The position numbers were made by a program, and so were the translations under genes. The notes below the pieces were generated by a model. It was not told where the DNA came from and ran no database searches. It was given only the letters and a program-made list of their open reading frames with translations. A stretch of 64,000 nt of DNA, taken from assembly GCF_022869865.1 (NCBI RefSeq), contig NZ_CP094984.1:434001-498000 (forward strand), written 5' to 3'. The stretch comes from Arthrobacter zhangbolii. Lineage in GTDB: Bacteria > Actinomycetota > Actinomycetes > Actinomycetales > Micrococcaceae. Below, piece after piece: positions 51,276-58,717 of this stretch. Positions within the stretch are counted from its first letter, which is position 1, and every line of letters begins with the position of its first letter.

Positions 51276-52466
51276 ATGCTTCGCTCCCTTTACTCCGGCA
51301 TCTCCGGACTCCGTTCACACCAGACCATGCTCGACGTCACCGGCAACAACATCGCCAACGTCAACACCACCGGCTACAAGGCCACCGCCGTCCAGTTCCA
51401 GGACACCCTCTCTCAGCTGACCCAGGGCGCCACTGCTCCCGGCGCCAACAACGGCGGCGGCAACCCGGCACAGGTGGGCCTCGGCGTGCTCGTCTCGGGT
51501 ATCACCACAAACTTCACCCAGGGTTCGGCCCAGTCCACCGGACGGGCTGAGGACCTGATGATTTCCGGCGACGGCTACTTCATCACCCGCCAGGGAGCGC
51601 AGACCACCTACACCCGCTCCGGTGCGTTCAACCTCGACGCCGCCGGCCGGCTGGTCTCCACCGACGGCAGCATTGTCCAGGGCTGGACGGCCGATGCCGC
51701 CGGTAACATCAACACCGGCGGTGCGGTAGGCAACATCACCCTGCCCGACGGCGCCATCTCCCCGGCCTCCGCCACCAAGACGGCCACCATGGGCGGCAAC
51801 CTGCCCTCCGAAACCCCCGCAGGCGGCTCAGTGGTCAAGGACATGAATGTCTACGACGCCAACGGCAATGTTTCCGTGGTCACCATGACCTTCACCCGGG
51901 TCGGCACCTCGGGCGCACCCGGCGAGGGCTGGACGGTCTCGGCCGACGGAACCGATGCCCCTGTCACGCTCGGCTTCGAGAACGGCAAGCAGTCCACCAA
52001 CAATCCCAAAACTTTCACGGTGGGCGGCGTGGCCGTGGATCTGGCGGCGCTGACCAGCTACGCCGGTGTCAGCACCGCCTCGGTGACCGGCCAGGACGGC
52101 CGCAGTGCCGGCACCCTGGAGTCCTTCTCCATCGCCAAGGACGGCACCCTGATCGGGTCCTTCACCAACGAGTCCAAGATCGCCCTGGGCCGTATTGCCC
52201 TGGCCACCTTCACCAATCCTGCCGGCCTGGAGAAGGCCGGCAACTCGGGCTACACCGCCACGGTGAACTCCGGCAACGCCGTCATCACCGGCCCCGGCGA
52301 TGCCGGCAGCGGCGGAATCGGATCCGGCATGCTGGAAATGTCCAACGTGGACCTCTCGCAGGAATTCACCAACCTGATTGTTGCCCAGCGCGGTTTCCAG
52401 GCCAACGCCCGCATCATCACCACCTCCGATGAAGTGCTGCAGGAACTCACCAACCTCAAGCGCTAA
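51276..52466 (+). CDS. flgE: Flagellar hook protein FlgE
   Basis: The 396-residue protein begins LRSLYSGISGLRSHQTMLDVTGNNIANVNTTGYKA, the hook/rod signature, and has DLMISGDGYFITRQGAQTTYTRSGAFNLDAAGRLV. The last 35 residues (MLEMSNVDLSQEFTNLIVAQRGFQANARIITTSDEVLQEL) form the matching terminal helix. It is the only hook/distal-rod-type gene in the island; no flgF or flgG follows. It ends the operon that starts at flgB. Confidence 0.92.
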   Translation: MLRSLYSGISGLRSHQTMLDVTGNNIANVNTTGYKATAVQFQDTLSQLTQGATAPGANNGGGNPAQVGLGVLVSGITTNFTQGSAQSTGRAEDLMISGDGYFITRQGAQTTYTRSGAFNLDAAGRLVSTDGSIVQGWTADAAGNINTGGAVGNITLPDGAISPASATKTATMGGNLPSETPAGGSVVKDMNVYDANGNVSVVTMTFTRVGTSGAPGEGWTVSADGTDAPVTLGFENGKQSTNNPKTFTVGGVAVDLAALTSYAGVSTASVTGQDGRSAGTLESFSIAKDGTLIGSFTNESKIALGRIALATFTNPAGLEKAGNSGYTATVNSGNAVITGPGDAGSGGIGSGMLEMSNVDLSQEFTNLIVAQRGFQANARIITTSDEVLQELTNLKR

Positions 52467-52484
52467 TCCCGCCCCCTGAGGGTG

Positions 52485-52519
52485 AACGGCTCCGCAGCAC
52501 GGTGTGCAGCGGGGCCGTT
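52485..52519 (+). terminator. Terminator after flgE
   Basis: AACGGCTCCGC (52485-52495) pairs with GCGGGGCCGTT (52509-52519) with one T-G wobble, and TTTGG follows. It lies 18 bases after the flgE stop and before the next sigma-28 promoter. Confidence 0.7.
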
Positions 52520-52596
52520 TGGCGCTTAACCCGTGCCGGACGCCCGCGGTGCGCGCCCCGGCGTCGTTGTTCCCGCTGTGCCGCTGCCGGGTCTTC

Positions 52597-52624
52597 CTAA
52601 CGACGGCGGCATTCCGGCCGAAAG
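52597..52624 (+). promoter_or_regulatory. Sigma-28 promoter of flbD-motA-motB
   Basis: The sequence is CTAAC, 15 bases, GCCGAAAG. The -35 box and spacing are identical to fliC, and the -10 box has one change. It lies 50 bases upstream of the FlbD-family gene. The leader begins with a short stem AGGAC/GTCCT (52633-52650). Confidence 0.78.
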
Positions 52625-52674
52625 TAGGGGTGAGGACCTATCTGAGTCCTGCGGAACCGAACCTGGACGGGGCA

Positions 52675-53040
52675 ATGATTGTACTTACGCGTCTCAATGA
52701 TGCTCAGTTTGCGATCAACCCTGACCTGATCGAGCGGATCCATGTCAATCCGGATACCACGCTGGTTATGGTCGACGGTTCGAAATACATCGTGACGGAA
52801 AGCCTGCAGGAGGTCATTGACCGCATTGCGGCTTACCGGGCGCAGGTGATTTCCATGGCCCGCGACATTCCCCCGCAGATTTATGAACGGCCCGGTCTGG
52901 GCCTGGTACCGGAGGTTTTCTCCGCGGAGCCGGCCGGTGCCAAAACCGGTGCCAAAACCGGTGCCAAAACCGGTGACAAAACAGCCGGGGACAGTACGTC
53001 TGGCGGCAAGACAGTGCCCCTTCGCCCTAGGAACAGCTAA
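52675..53040 (+). CDS. flbD: FlbD-family protein preceding motA
   Basis: The 121-residue protein begins MIVLTRLNDAQFAINPDLIERIHVNPDTTLVMVDG, the FlbD/SwrD family signature (PF06289). In B. subtilis the family member SwrD raises flagellar motor power. Here a longer C-terminal tail carries a Gly-Ala-Lys-Thr repeat encoded by a tandem 12-bp DNA repeat (52936-52983). It is the first gene of the operon with motA and motB and overlaps motA by 1 base. The ATG at 52675 fits the family N-terminus; a longer upstream frame runs through the promoter. Confidence 0.85.
   Translation: MIVLTRLNDAQFAINPDLIERIHVNPDTTLVMVDGSKYIVTESLQEVIDRIAAYRAQVISMARDIPPQIYERPGLGLVPEVFSAEPAGAKTGAKTGAKTGDKTAGDSTSGGKTVPLRPRNS
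52936..52983 (+). repeat. Tandem 12-bp repeat in flbD
   Basis: GGTGCCAAAACC occurs three times without change (52936-52971), followed by one variant copy (52972-52983). It encodes a GAKT repeat, stays in frame at any copy number and could change length by slippage. Confidence 0.9.
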
Positions 53041-53852
53041 TGGATCCAGCAACAATTATCGGCTTAGTCCTGGCCTTCGGGTCGCTCTATGCCATGATCA
53101 CCCTCGAAGGCGCCCACGTCTCCGCACTGCTGCTGCCGGCCCCGATGATCCTGGTCTTCGGCGCAACCATTGCCGTTGGCCTGGCCGGGGGAACGCTGAA
53201 GGACTTCCTGATCTCCTTTAAGGCCGTGCCGCGGGCGTTTATGGGAAAAACGCCGCAGCCGCAGGAGACCATTGACCGGGTGGTCCTGCTGGCCGAGAAG
53301 GCCCGCAGCGAAGGCCTGCTGTCCCTGGAGCAGGACGCCGCCGAAGTGGAGGATCCGTTCCTGCGCACAGCACTGCAGAACATTGCCGACGGCACCGACG
53401 GTGAGGAACTGCGGATGCTGCTCGAAGATGAAGTGGCCACCAAAACCGCCAGTGACAAAATCCCGGTCAAATTCTTTAACAGCCTGGGCGGCTACGCGCC
53501 GACCGTCGGCATCATCGGCACGGTGGTGTCCCTGACCCACGTGCTGGAGAACCTCTCCACCCCTGACCACCTGGGGCCCATGATTGCCACTGCCTTTGTG
53601 GCCACCCTCTGGGGCCTGCTGTCGGCAAACTTCATCTGGCTGCCCATCAGCGCCCGGCTCAAGCGCCTGGCGGACCTGGAAGCAGAGGAAATGACCCTGC
53701 TGATGGAAGGCGTCCTCGCCCTGCAGGCAGGCAGCCAGCCGCGGCTTCTGGGCGAACGGCTCCGGGCCATGGTGCCCGCGCATGCCCTGGGCACCAAGGC
53801 TGAGAAGGCGGAAAAGGGCGACAGCGCCGATAAGGTGCAGGACGCCGCGTGA
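53040..53852 (+). CDS. motA: Motor stator protein MotA
   Basis: The 270-residue protein has four membrane segments: two near the N-terminus (about 2-20 and 30-52, LLPAPMILVFGATIAVGLAGG) and two later (GGYAPTVGIIGTVVSLTHVLENL near 148-170 and TAFVATLWGLLSANFIWLPI near 182-201). The large cytoplasmic loop lies between. GTVVSL and LWGLLSANFIWLPI are MotA signatures. It conducts ions with MotB and pushes on FliG. It overlaps flbD by 1 base and motB by 4. Confidence 0.95.
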   Translation: MDPATIIGLVLAFGSLYAMITLEGAHVSALLLPAPMILVFGATIAVGLAGGTLKDFLISFKAVPRAFMGKTPQPQETIDRVVLLAEKARSEGLLSLEQDAAEVEDPFLRTALQNIADGTDGEELRMLLEDEVATKTASDKIPVKFFNSLGGYAPTVGIIGTVVSLTHVLENLSTPDHLGPMIATAFVATLWGLLSANFIWLPISARLKRLADLEAEEMTLLMEGVLALQAGSQPRLLGERLRAMVPAHALGTKAEKAEKGDSADKVQDAA

Positions 53853-54661
53853 GCGCCAGCAAACGGCGCCGCCCCAAAGTGGAGGAGGACGAGCACCCGG
53901 ACGAACGCTGGATGGCCTCCTACATGGACATGGTCACCGTGCTGATGTGTATGTTCATTGTCCTGTTTGCCATGTCCAGCGTGGACGCGGAGAAGTTCGC
54001 CCAGCTCAAGGAGTCCCTGGCCACCGGGTTCGGTGCCGAGGAAACCAACACCGTGGACACCGCCGTCGGAATTGTGGTGCCTCCGGACAAGGTGGACAGC
54101 GAGGAGGTCATTGAACCCGATGCGGCCCTGGCCGCCAAGGAAGTCGATGACCTGACCGCGCTGCAGGACGCTATCTATGCCGGCCTGCAGGAAAAGGGCC
54201 TGGAAGACGCCGTCCGCTTCGAGATGGATGAACGCGGCCTGACCATCCGCCTGGTCAGCTCCGAAATGTTTTTCGCCCCGGATCTGGCGGACCTGACCGG
54301 CGAGGCCGTTCGGGTGCTGGATACCGTGGGGCCGGCACTGGCACCCACCACCTACCAGGTCTCCGTTGAGGGGCACACCGCCCAGGTGCGCCAGTTTGCC
54401 GACAATGCCCTGGACTGGGAGCTTTCATCCTCCCGCTCGGTCAATGTGCTGCGCTACCTCGTGTCCCAGGGTGGAGTGGTCCAGGACCGCATCAAGGCCG
54501 TGGGCTACGGCGAATCGCGTCCGCTGACCCCCGGGCTGACGGCGGCGGAGCTGGCCCAGAACCGGCGGGTGGACATAGTGGTGCTGTCCGGGCAGAGCGA
54601 GGACGTACGCTCGCTGATTCCCGGTATTGTGGCCGAGCGCGATGCCACGGCAGGCACCTAG
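53849..54661 (+). CDS. motB: Motor stator protein MotB
   Basis: The 270-residue protein has one membrane helix near the N-terminus with the ion-binding Asp in WMASYMDMVTVLMCMFIVLFAM. A linker and a C-terminal OmpA-like peptidoglycan-binding domain follow (VSVEGHTAQVRQFADNALDWELSSSRSVNVLRYLV and IKAVGYGESRPL). It anchors the stator to the wall. It ends just before the fliM promoter. Confidence 0.95.
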   Translation: MSASKRRRPKVEEDEHPDERWMASYMDMVTVLMCMFIVLFAMSSVDAEKFAQLKESLATGFGAEETNTVDTAVGIVVPPDKVDSEEVIEPDAALAAKEVDDLTALQDAIYAGLQEKGLEDAVRFEMDERGLTIRLVSSEMFFAPDLADLTGEAVRVLDTVGPALAPTTYQVSVEGHTAQVRQFADNALDWELSSSRSVNVLRYLVSQGGVVQDRIKAVGYGESRPLTPGLTAAELAQNRRVDIVVLSGQSEDVRSLIPGIVAERDATAGT

Positions 54662-54669
54662 CAGCACTG

Positions 54670-54697
54670 CTTACGCGCCCGGCCCGGCTGCCGATAG
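54670..54697 (+). promoter_or_regulatory. Sigma-28 promoter of the fliM-csrA operon
   Basis: The sequence is CTTAC, 15 bases, GCCGATAG. The expected transcription start falls at about 54703-54706, which coincides with the GTG codon of fliM, so the mRNA may be leaderless. Confidence 0.82.
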
Positions 54698-54705
54698 TGC
54701 GGAAT

Positions 54706-55620
54706 GTGACGGTCCAAGAATCACCTTCCTTAGGCGTGCCTGCAAAGGCTGCGCATTCCAAATCCAAGCCTGTTGAGGTCTACGACTTCAGCCGGCCCAC
54801 CACCCTCGCCCGCGAACATGCCCGGGTGCTGGAAATGGCCTTCGATACCTTCGCCCGGCAGTGGGGCACCCAGCTCACTGCCAAGGTGCGTGTGCTCTCG
54901 CAGGTCACCTCCGAGGACGTCCAGGTCCTCAGCTATGACGAATACGCTGCGTCCCTGCCGGACAACACCGGCATGGTGCTGTTCAACATGGGCAGCATTC
55001 CGGCCAAGGCCGTCATCCAGTTCCCGGTGGCGGCAGCGCTGTCCTGGGTGGGACACATGCTCGGCGGCACCGGCTTCCAGACCGCGCCGGACCGCAAGTT
55101 CACCCACATCGAACAGGCCCTCCTGGGCAAGATCATGGACGACGCCGTTGAGGACCTGCACTATTCCCTCGGCCACCTCCTGACGGCCCCGCTGACACTT
55201 TCATCGGTGCAGTACAACTCCCAGTTCGCCCAGGCGGCGGCATCCGGCGATCCCATGATCGTGGCGACCTTCGACATGGCGGTGGGCGAAACCACCGCCC
55301 CGGCCACCGTGGCCATTCCGGCAGCGGCCCTGCTCCCGCAGCTGGATCCGCTGGGCGCACAAACCAGCACCGCCACCCCCGCCGAACTTGTCCAGCTGCA
55401 GATGGCGCACGTGCCCGTCAAGGTGTGCCTGCAGCTCGAACCCATCGTGGTGAAGCCCGCCATGGTCCTAAACCTTGCCGTGGGGGACGTCCTGAACCTT
55501 GGACACCCGCGCCACCGCCCGTTGAACGTGACCGTAGACGGTCAGACCCTGGCCCAGGCAGCCGTCGGAGCCAGCGGCTCCCGGCTGGCCGGCAGCATCG
55601 TCAGCATCGAGGAGAACTAA
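54706..55620 (+). CDS. fliM: Flagellar motor switch protein FliM lacking the CheY-binding peptide
   Basis: The 304-residue protein has the FliM core: VEVYDFSRPTTLAREHARVLEMAFDTFARQW, the middle CheC-like domain with DNTGMVLFNMGSIPAKAVIQFPVAAAL and GGTGFQTAPDRKFTHIEQALLGKIM, and a SpoA domain near the end (VGDVLNLGHPRHRPLNVTVDGQ). The usual N-terminal EIDALL-type peptide that binds phospho-CheY is missing; only about 20 unrelated residues precede the core. I prefer GTG at 54706 because an upstream GTG at 54697 overlaps the -10 box. Confidence 0.9.
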   Translation: MTVQESPSLGVPAKAAHSKSKPVEVYDFSRPTTLAREHARVLEMAFDTFARQWGTQLTAKVRVLSQVTSEDVQVLSYDEYAASLPDNTGMVLFNMGSIPAKAVIQFPVAAALSWVGHMLGGTGFQTAPDRKFTHIEQALLGKIMDDAVEDLHYSLGHLLTAPLTLSSVQYNSQFAQAAASGDPMIVATFDMAVGETTAPATVAIPAAALLPQLDPLGAQTSTATPAELVQLQMAHVPVKVCLQLEPIVVKPAMVLNLAVGDVLNLGHPRHRPLNVTVDGQTLAQAAVGASGSRLAGSIVSIEEN

Positions 55621-55624
55621 CCTT

Positions 55625-56323
55625 ATGACCAGCCCCCACAGCCTGCACGCCGACGCCGTTTCCGCCCTGGTGCGCGGCCTGCCCACCCCCATTGTCCTGG
55701 AGCCGATCCCGCACACCGGTGCCGGGGTGCCGGCGGCGCACACCGCTGCTGCCGTCACCGCCTCCTTCGTCGGTTCCGAGTCCGCGGACCTGGCCCTGAT
55801 CCTGGACAGCTCCTCACCGCTGGCCGACGTTGCCGGTACCGATTCCCCGCTGGTTTCCGCGGCGGACGTGCTGCGCCCCTCGCTGGAAGCCGCCAGCGCC
55901 ACGCTCGGCGTCGGTGTCCTGGGCGAGGCCCGCACCGAAGACGCCGCCGCATTGTTCGCGGACCCGGCCACCGCCGTCTTCGAACTGCGCTCCCCGGACG
56001 GCACCGCCGGCTGGTTCGCCATCCGGCTGCGGGACAGCAGTGCCGCCGGGGCCACCCCGGACAGCTCCATCGTGGGCAAAATGGGGCGCATCAACAACAT
56101 TGAGATGGCCCTGACCGTGGAAATCGGCCACACCCGGATGTCGGTCCGCGACGTCCTGAACCTGGAACCCGGCCGCGTGGTGGAACTGGACCGCTCCGCC
56201 GGAGCACCCGCCGACATTCTTTTGAACGGACGCCTCATCGCCAACGGCGAGGTAGTGGTCATTGACCAGGACTATGCGGTGCGCATTACCAAGATCCTGG
56301 ACGTGGTTGAGGGGCTCAATTAG
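55625..56323 (+). CDS. fliN: Flagellar motor switch protein FliN (with N-terminal extension)
   Basis: The 232-residue protein ends in a clear SpoA/FliN domain (IEMALTVEIGHTRMSVRDVLNLEPGRVVELDRSAG and GEVVVIDQDYAVRITKIL). The N-terminal 150 residues are in the place of the CheC-like part of FliY and contain SAADVLRPSLEAASATLGVG, but the catalytic CheC motif (Glu and Asn in the ExxN pattern) is not there. It forms the lower C ring. It starts 4 bases after fliM and abuts fliO. Confidence 0.88.
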   Translation: MTSPHSLHADAVSALVRGLPTPIVLEPIPHTGAGVPAAHTAAAVTASFVGSESADLALILDSSSPLADVAGTDSPLVSAADVLRPSLEAASATLGVGVLGEARTEDAAALFADPATAVFELRSPDGTAGWFAIRLRDSSAAGATPDSSIVGKMGRINNIEMALTVEIGHTRMSVRDVLNLEPGRVVELDRSAGAPADILLNGRLIANGEVVVIDQDYAVRITKILDVVEGLN

Positions 56324-56832
56324 TGGAAACCCTCTTTCTGGGACTCCGTGTCCTGGTTTCCCTCGGCGCCGTGCTCGGCCTGCTGTGGTGGCTCCAGCGC
56401 CGGTTCGCCCGCACCAACGGTTCGGCTGCCAGCCAGCCGGAAGTCCGGGTGATCAGCCGGCAGCCGATCACGCCGAAGGCTTCCGTGGTGGTGCTGGAAA
56501 CCGGCGGCCAGCGCTTCCTTCTGGGCGTGACCGAAGGGTCCGTGAACGTGCTGCACACCGCGGATGCCCCTGAACCCGCACCGGACACCGCTGCCGCGCC
56601 CGACGCCGGTTTCGCGGCGTCGCTGAAGGCCGCAGGAGCGGACGGCATCAGCCGTGATCCGTACGCACCCGTGCCGGCAGGGCACACCGCTGACACCCGC
56701 CGCGCTGCCCGCGGTGCGCATGCGCTGCCCGGGGTTACTCCCGGCAAATCCCCGCTGAGCGGTTCCATCCTCTCGCCGGATACCTGGCGCCAGACAGGTG
56801 CCGTCCTGCGCAGCCGCGGACGCAAAGGGTGA
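56323..56832 (+). CDS. fliO: Flagellar biosynthesis protein FliO
   Basis: The 169-residue protein has one N-terminal membrane helix (LFLGLRVLVSLGAVLGLLWWLQ) and a cytoplasmic domain with ISRQPITPKASVVVLETGGQRFLLGVTEGSVNVL, the FliO signature. A Pro/Ala-rich tail of about 70 residues follows. It helps FliP to assemble. The GTG start overlaps the fliN stop, and the gene overlaps fliP by 4 bases. Confidence 0.9.
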   Translation: METLFLGLRVLVSLGAVLGLLWWLQRRFARTNGSAASQPEVRVISRQPITPKASVVVLETGGQRFLLGVTEGSVNVLHTADAPEPAPDTAAAPDAGFAASLKAAGADGISRDPYAPVPAGHTADTRRAARGAHALPGVTPGKSPLSGSILSPDTWRQTGAVLRSRGRKG

Positions 56833-57683
56833 GCACCGCCGCCACAACGCGCACGGCTCCGCTCCTGCGCGCCCTGACCATTGCCGCGGCACTGCTCTTC
56901 GCCGTCGCCGCCCTGCTCCTGCTCGGGGCCGCCGCCGGTCACGCCAATACCCTGGACCCCGCGCCGCCGGTGGCGCCGGAGGACCCGACAGCCCCCGCCG
57001 AACCGAACGACGGCGGACTCAGCATCGACATCAACGGCCAGGACGGCGGACCCTCCACGGCCGTCACCACGCTGATCGGCATCACGCTGCTCTCCGTGGC
57101 GCCGTCACTGCTGCTGATGCTCAGCTCCTTCACCAAGATCTTCGTGGTGCTGGCGATGACGCGCAACGCGCTCTCGCTGCCCTCCATCCCGCCGAACCAG
57201 GTGCTCGCCGGGCTGGCCCTGTTCCTTTCCCTGTTCATCATGGCGCCGGTGATCAGCGAGATTAACTCCATCGCGGTGCAGCCCTACCTCAACGGCGAGA
57301 TCAACTTCGACTCCGCCCTGGACACCGGCTCCGGACCGCTGCAGCAGTTTATGCTCGCCCACACCCGGGAAGAGGACATTGCGCTGATGACCCGGGCTGC
57401 GGGACAGGAGAACCCGGAGAACCCGGAGTCGGTGCCGCTGACCACGCTGATACCGGCCTTTATGATCTCGGAACTGCGTGCGGCGTTCATTATCGGCTTC
57501 GTCATTTTCATTCCCTTCCTGGTCATCGACCTGGTGGTGGCTGCGGCCCTGATGTCCATGGGCATGATGATGCTTCCGCCCGTGATGATCTCGCTTCCCT
57601 TCAAGATCCTCCTGTTTGTCCTGGTGGACGGCTGGGGCCTGATCATTACCTCGCTGATCAACAGTTATCAGGGCGGCACCTGA
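56829..57683 (+). CDS. fliP: Flagellar export gate protein FliP
   Basis: The 284-residue protein has a cleavable-type signal (about 8-38) followed by TLIGITLLSVAPSLLLMLSSFTKIFVVLAMTRNAL, the FliP signature, and IPAFMISELRAAFIIGFVIFIPFLVIDLVVAAALMSMGMMMLPP, the family's second signature. It builds the export channel with FliQ and FliR. It overlaps fliQ by 1 base. Confidence 0.97.
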   Translation: MSTAATTRTAPLLRALTIAAALLFAVAALLLLGAAAGHANTLDPAPPVAPEDPTAPAEPNDGGLSIDINGQDGGPSTAVTTLIGITLLSVAPSLLLMLSSFTKIFVVLAMTRNALSLPSIPPNQVLAGLALFLSLFIMAPVISEINSIAVQPYLNGEINFDSALDTGSGPLQQFMLAHTREEDIALMTRAAGQENPENPESVPLTTLIPAFMISELRAAFIIGFVIFIPFLVIDLVVAAALMSMGMMMLPPVMISLPFKILLFVLVDGWGLIITSLINSYQGGT

Positions 57684-57958
57684 TGGATACAAATGCCGTC
57701 CTGGACATCGCACTGCAAGGGCTGTGGGTTGCCGCGAAGCTCTCAGCGCCGGTACTGATCACGGCACTGGTGGTGGGTTTCGCCATTTCGCTGCTGCAGT
57801 CCATTACCCAGATTCAGGAAGTGACGCTTTCCTTTGTGCCCAAGGCCGTGGCCGTGGGAATCGCCCTGCTGGTGTGCGGGCACTGGATGATTTCGGAAAT
57901 AGTGTCCTTCACCCACGAAATGTTCGCCAGGATTCCGTCCCTGCTCGGCGGCAGCTAA
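57683..57958 (+). CDS. fliQ: Flagellar export gate protein FliQ
   Basis: The 91-residue protein has two membrane helices (LWVAAKLSAPVLITALVVGFAISLLQ and KAVAVGIALLVCGHWMISEI) with the FliQ signature SLLQSITQIQEVTLSFVPK between them. It is one of the three channel subunits. The next gene starts directly after its stop. Confidence 0.97.
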   Translation: MDTNAVLDIALQGLWVAAKLSAPVLITALVVGFAISLLQSITQIQEVTLSFVPKAVAVGIALLVCGHWMISEIVSFTHEMFARIPSLLGGS

Positions 57959-58717
57959 GTGAATATCACCCTTGACCAGAACTGGATCGAGGCGTTCCTG
58001 CTGGCGTCGGTACGGATGGTCGCCTTCCTGGTGATCGCCCCGCCGTTTTCCTACAACGCCTTTCCCGCCCGGGTGAAGGCCATGCTCGGCCTCGGCCTTG
58101 CCCTCGCGGTGGCGCCGCAGGTCAGCCAGGGCTACAGCGCACTGGGCACCGGCGCGTTTTTTATGGCCCTGGTGCTGGAACTGCTGGTCGGGGCGCTGCT
58201 TGGCTTCCTGGTGCTGGTGGTCTTTTCCGCCGTCCAGTCCGCCGGCAACCTGATCGATACGTTCGGCGGCTTCCAGCTGGCCCAGGCCTTCGATCCGCAG
58301 TCCATGGTCAACGGCGCCCAGTTCACCCGCGTCTTCCAGATCACCGCCCTGGCACTGCTCTTCGCTTCGGACGGCTACCAGCTCATCATCGGCGGTCTGC
58401 TGCGCAGCTTCACCGCACTGCCGCTGACCGGGGGAGTGGACCTGAGCGAACCGGCGGCCGCCATGGTCACGGCCGTTTCGCAGATGTTCCTGGCCGCGGT
58501 GCAGATTGCCGGCCCGCTGCTGGTGGTCCTGTTCCTGGCCGACGCCGGGCTGGGGCTGCTCACCCGCGTCGCCCCGGCGCTGAACGCCTTCGCCCTCGGC
58601 TTCCCGCTCAAGATTTTACTGACGCTGACCCTTGCCTCGATGGTGTTCCTGGCCCTGCCCCGGATTGTCTCCTCGCTGGTCTCCACCATTGTGCGCGCCG
58701 TGACGGGGGTGGAGTAG
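57959..58717 (+). CDS. fliR: Flagellar export gate protein FliR
   Basis: The 252-residue protein has about six membrane segments and FliR features such as SVRMVAFLVIAPPFSYNAFPARVKAMLGLGLALAV, LVGALLGFLVLVVFSAVQSAGNLIDTFGGFQLA and ADAGLGLLTRVAPALNAFALGFPLKILLTL. It starts with GTG right after fliQ and is followed directly by flhB. Confidence 0.96.
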   Translation: MNITLDQNWIEAFLLASVRMVAFLVIAPPFSYNAFPARVKAMLGLGLALAVAPQVSQGYSALGTGAFFMALVLELLVGALLGFLVLVVFSAVQSAGNLIDTFGGFQLAQAFDPQSMVNGAQFTRVFQITALALLFASDGYQLIIGGLLRSFTALPLTGGVDLSEPAAAMVTAVSQMFLAAVQIAGPLLVVLFLADAGLGLLTRVAPALNAFALGFPLKILLTLTLASMVFLALPRIVSSLVSTIVRAVTGVE

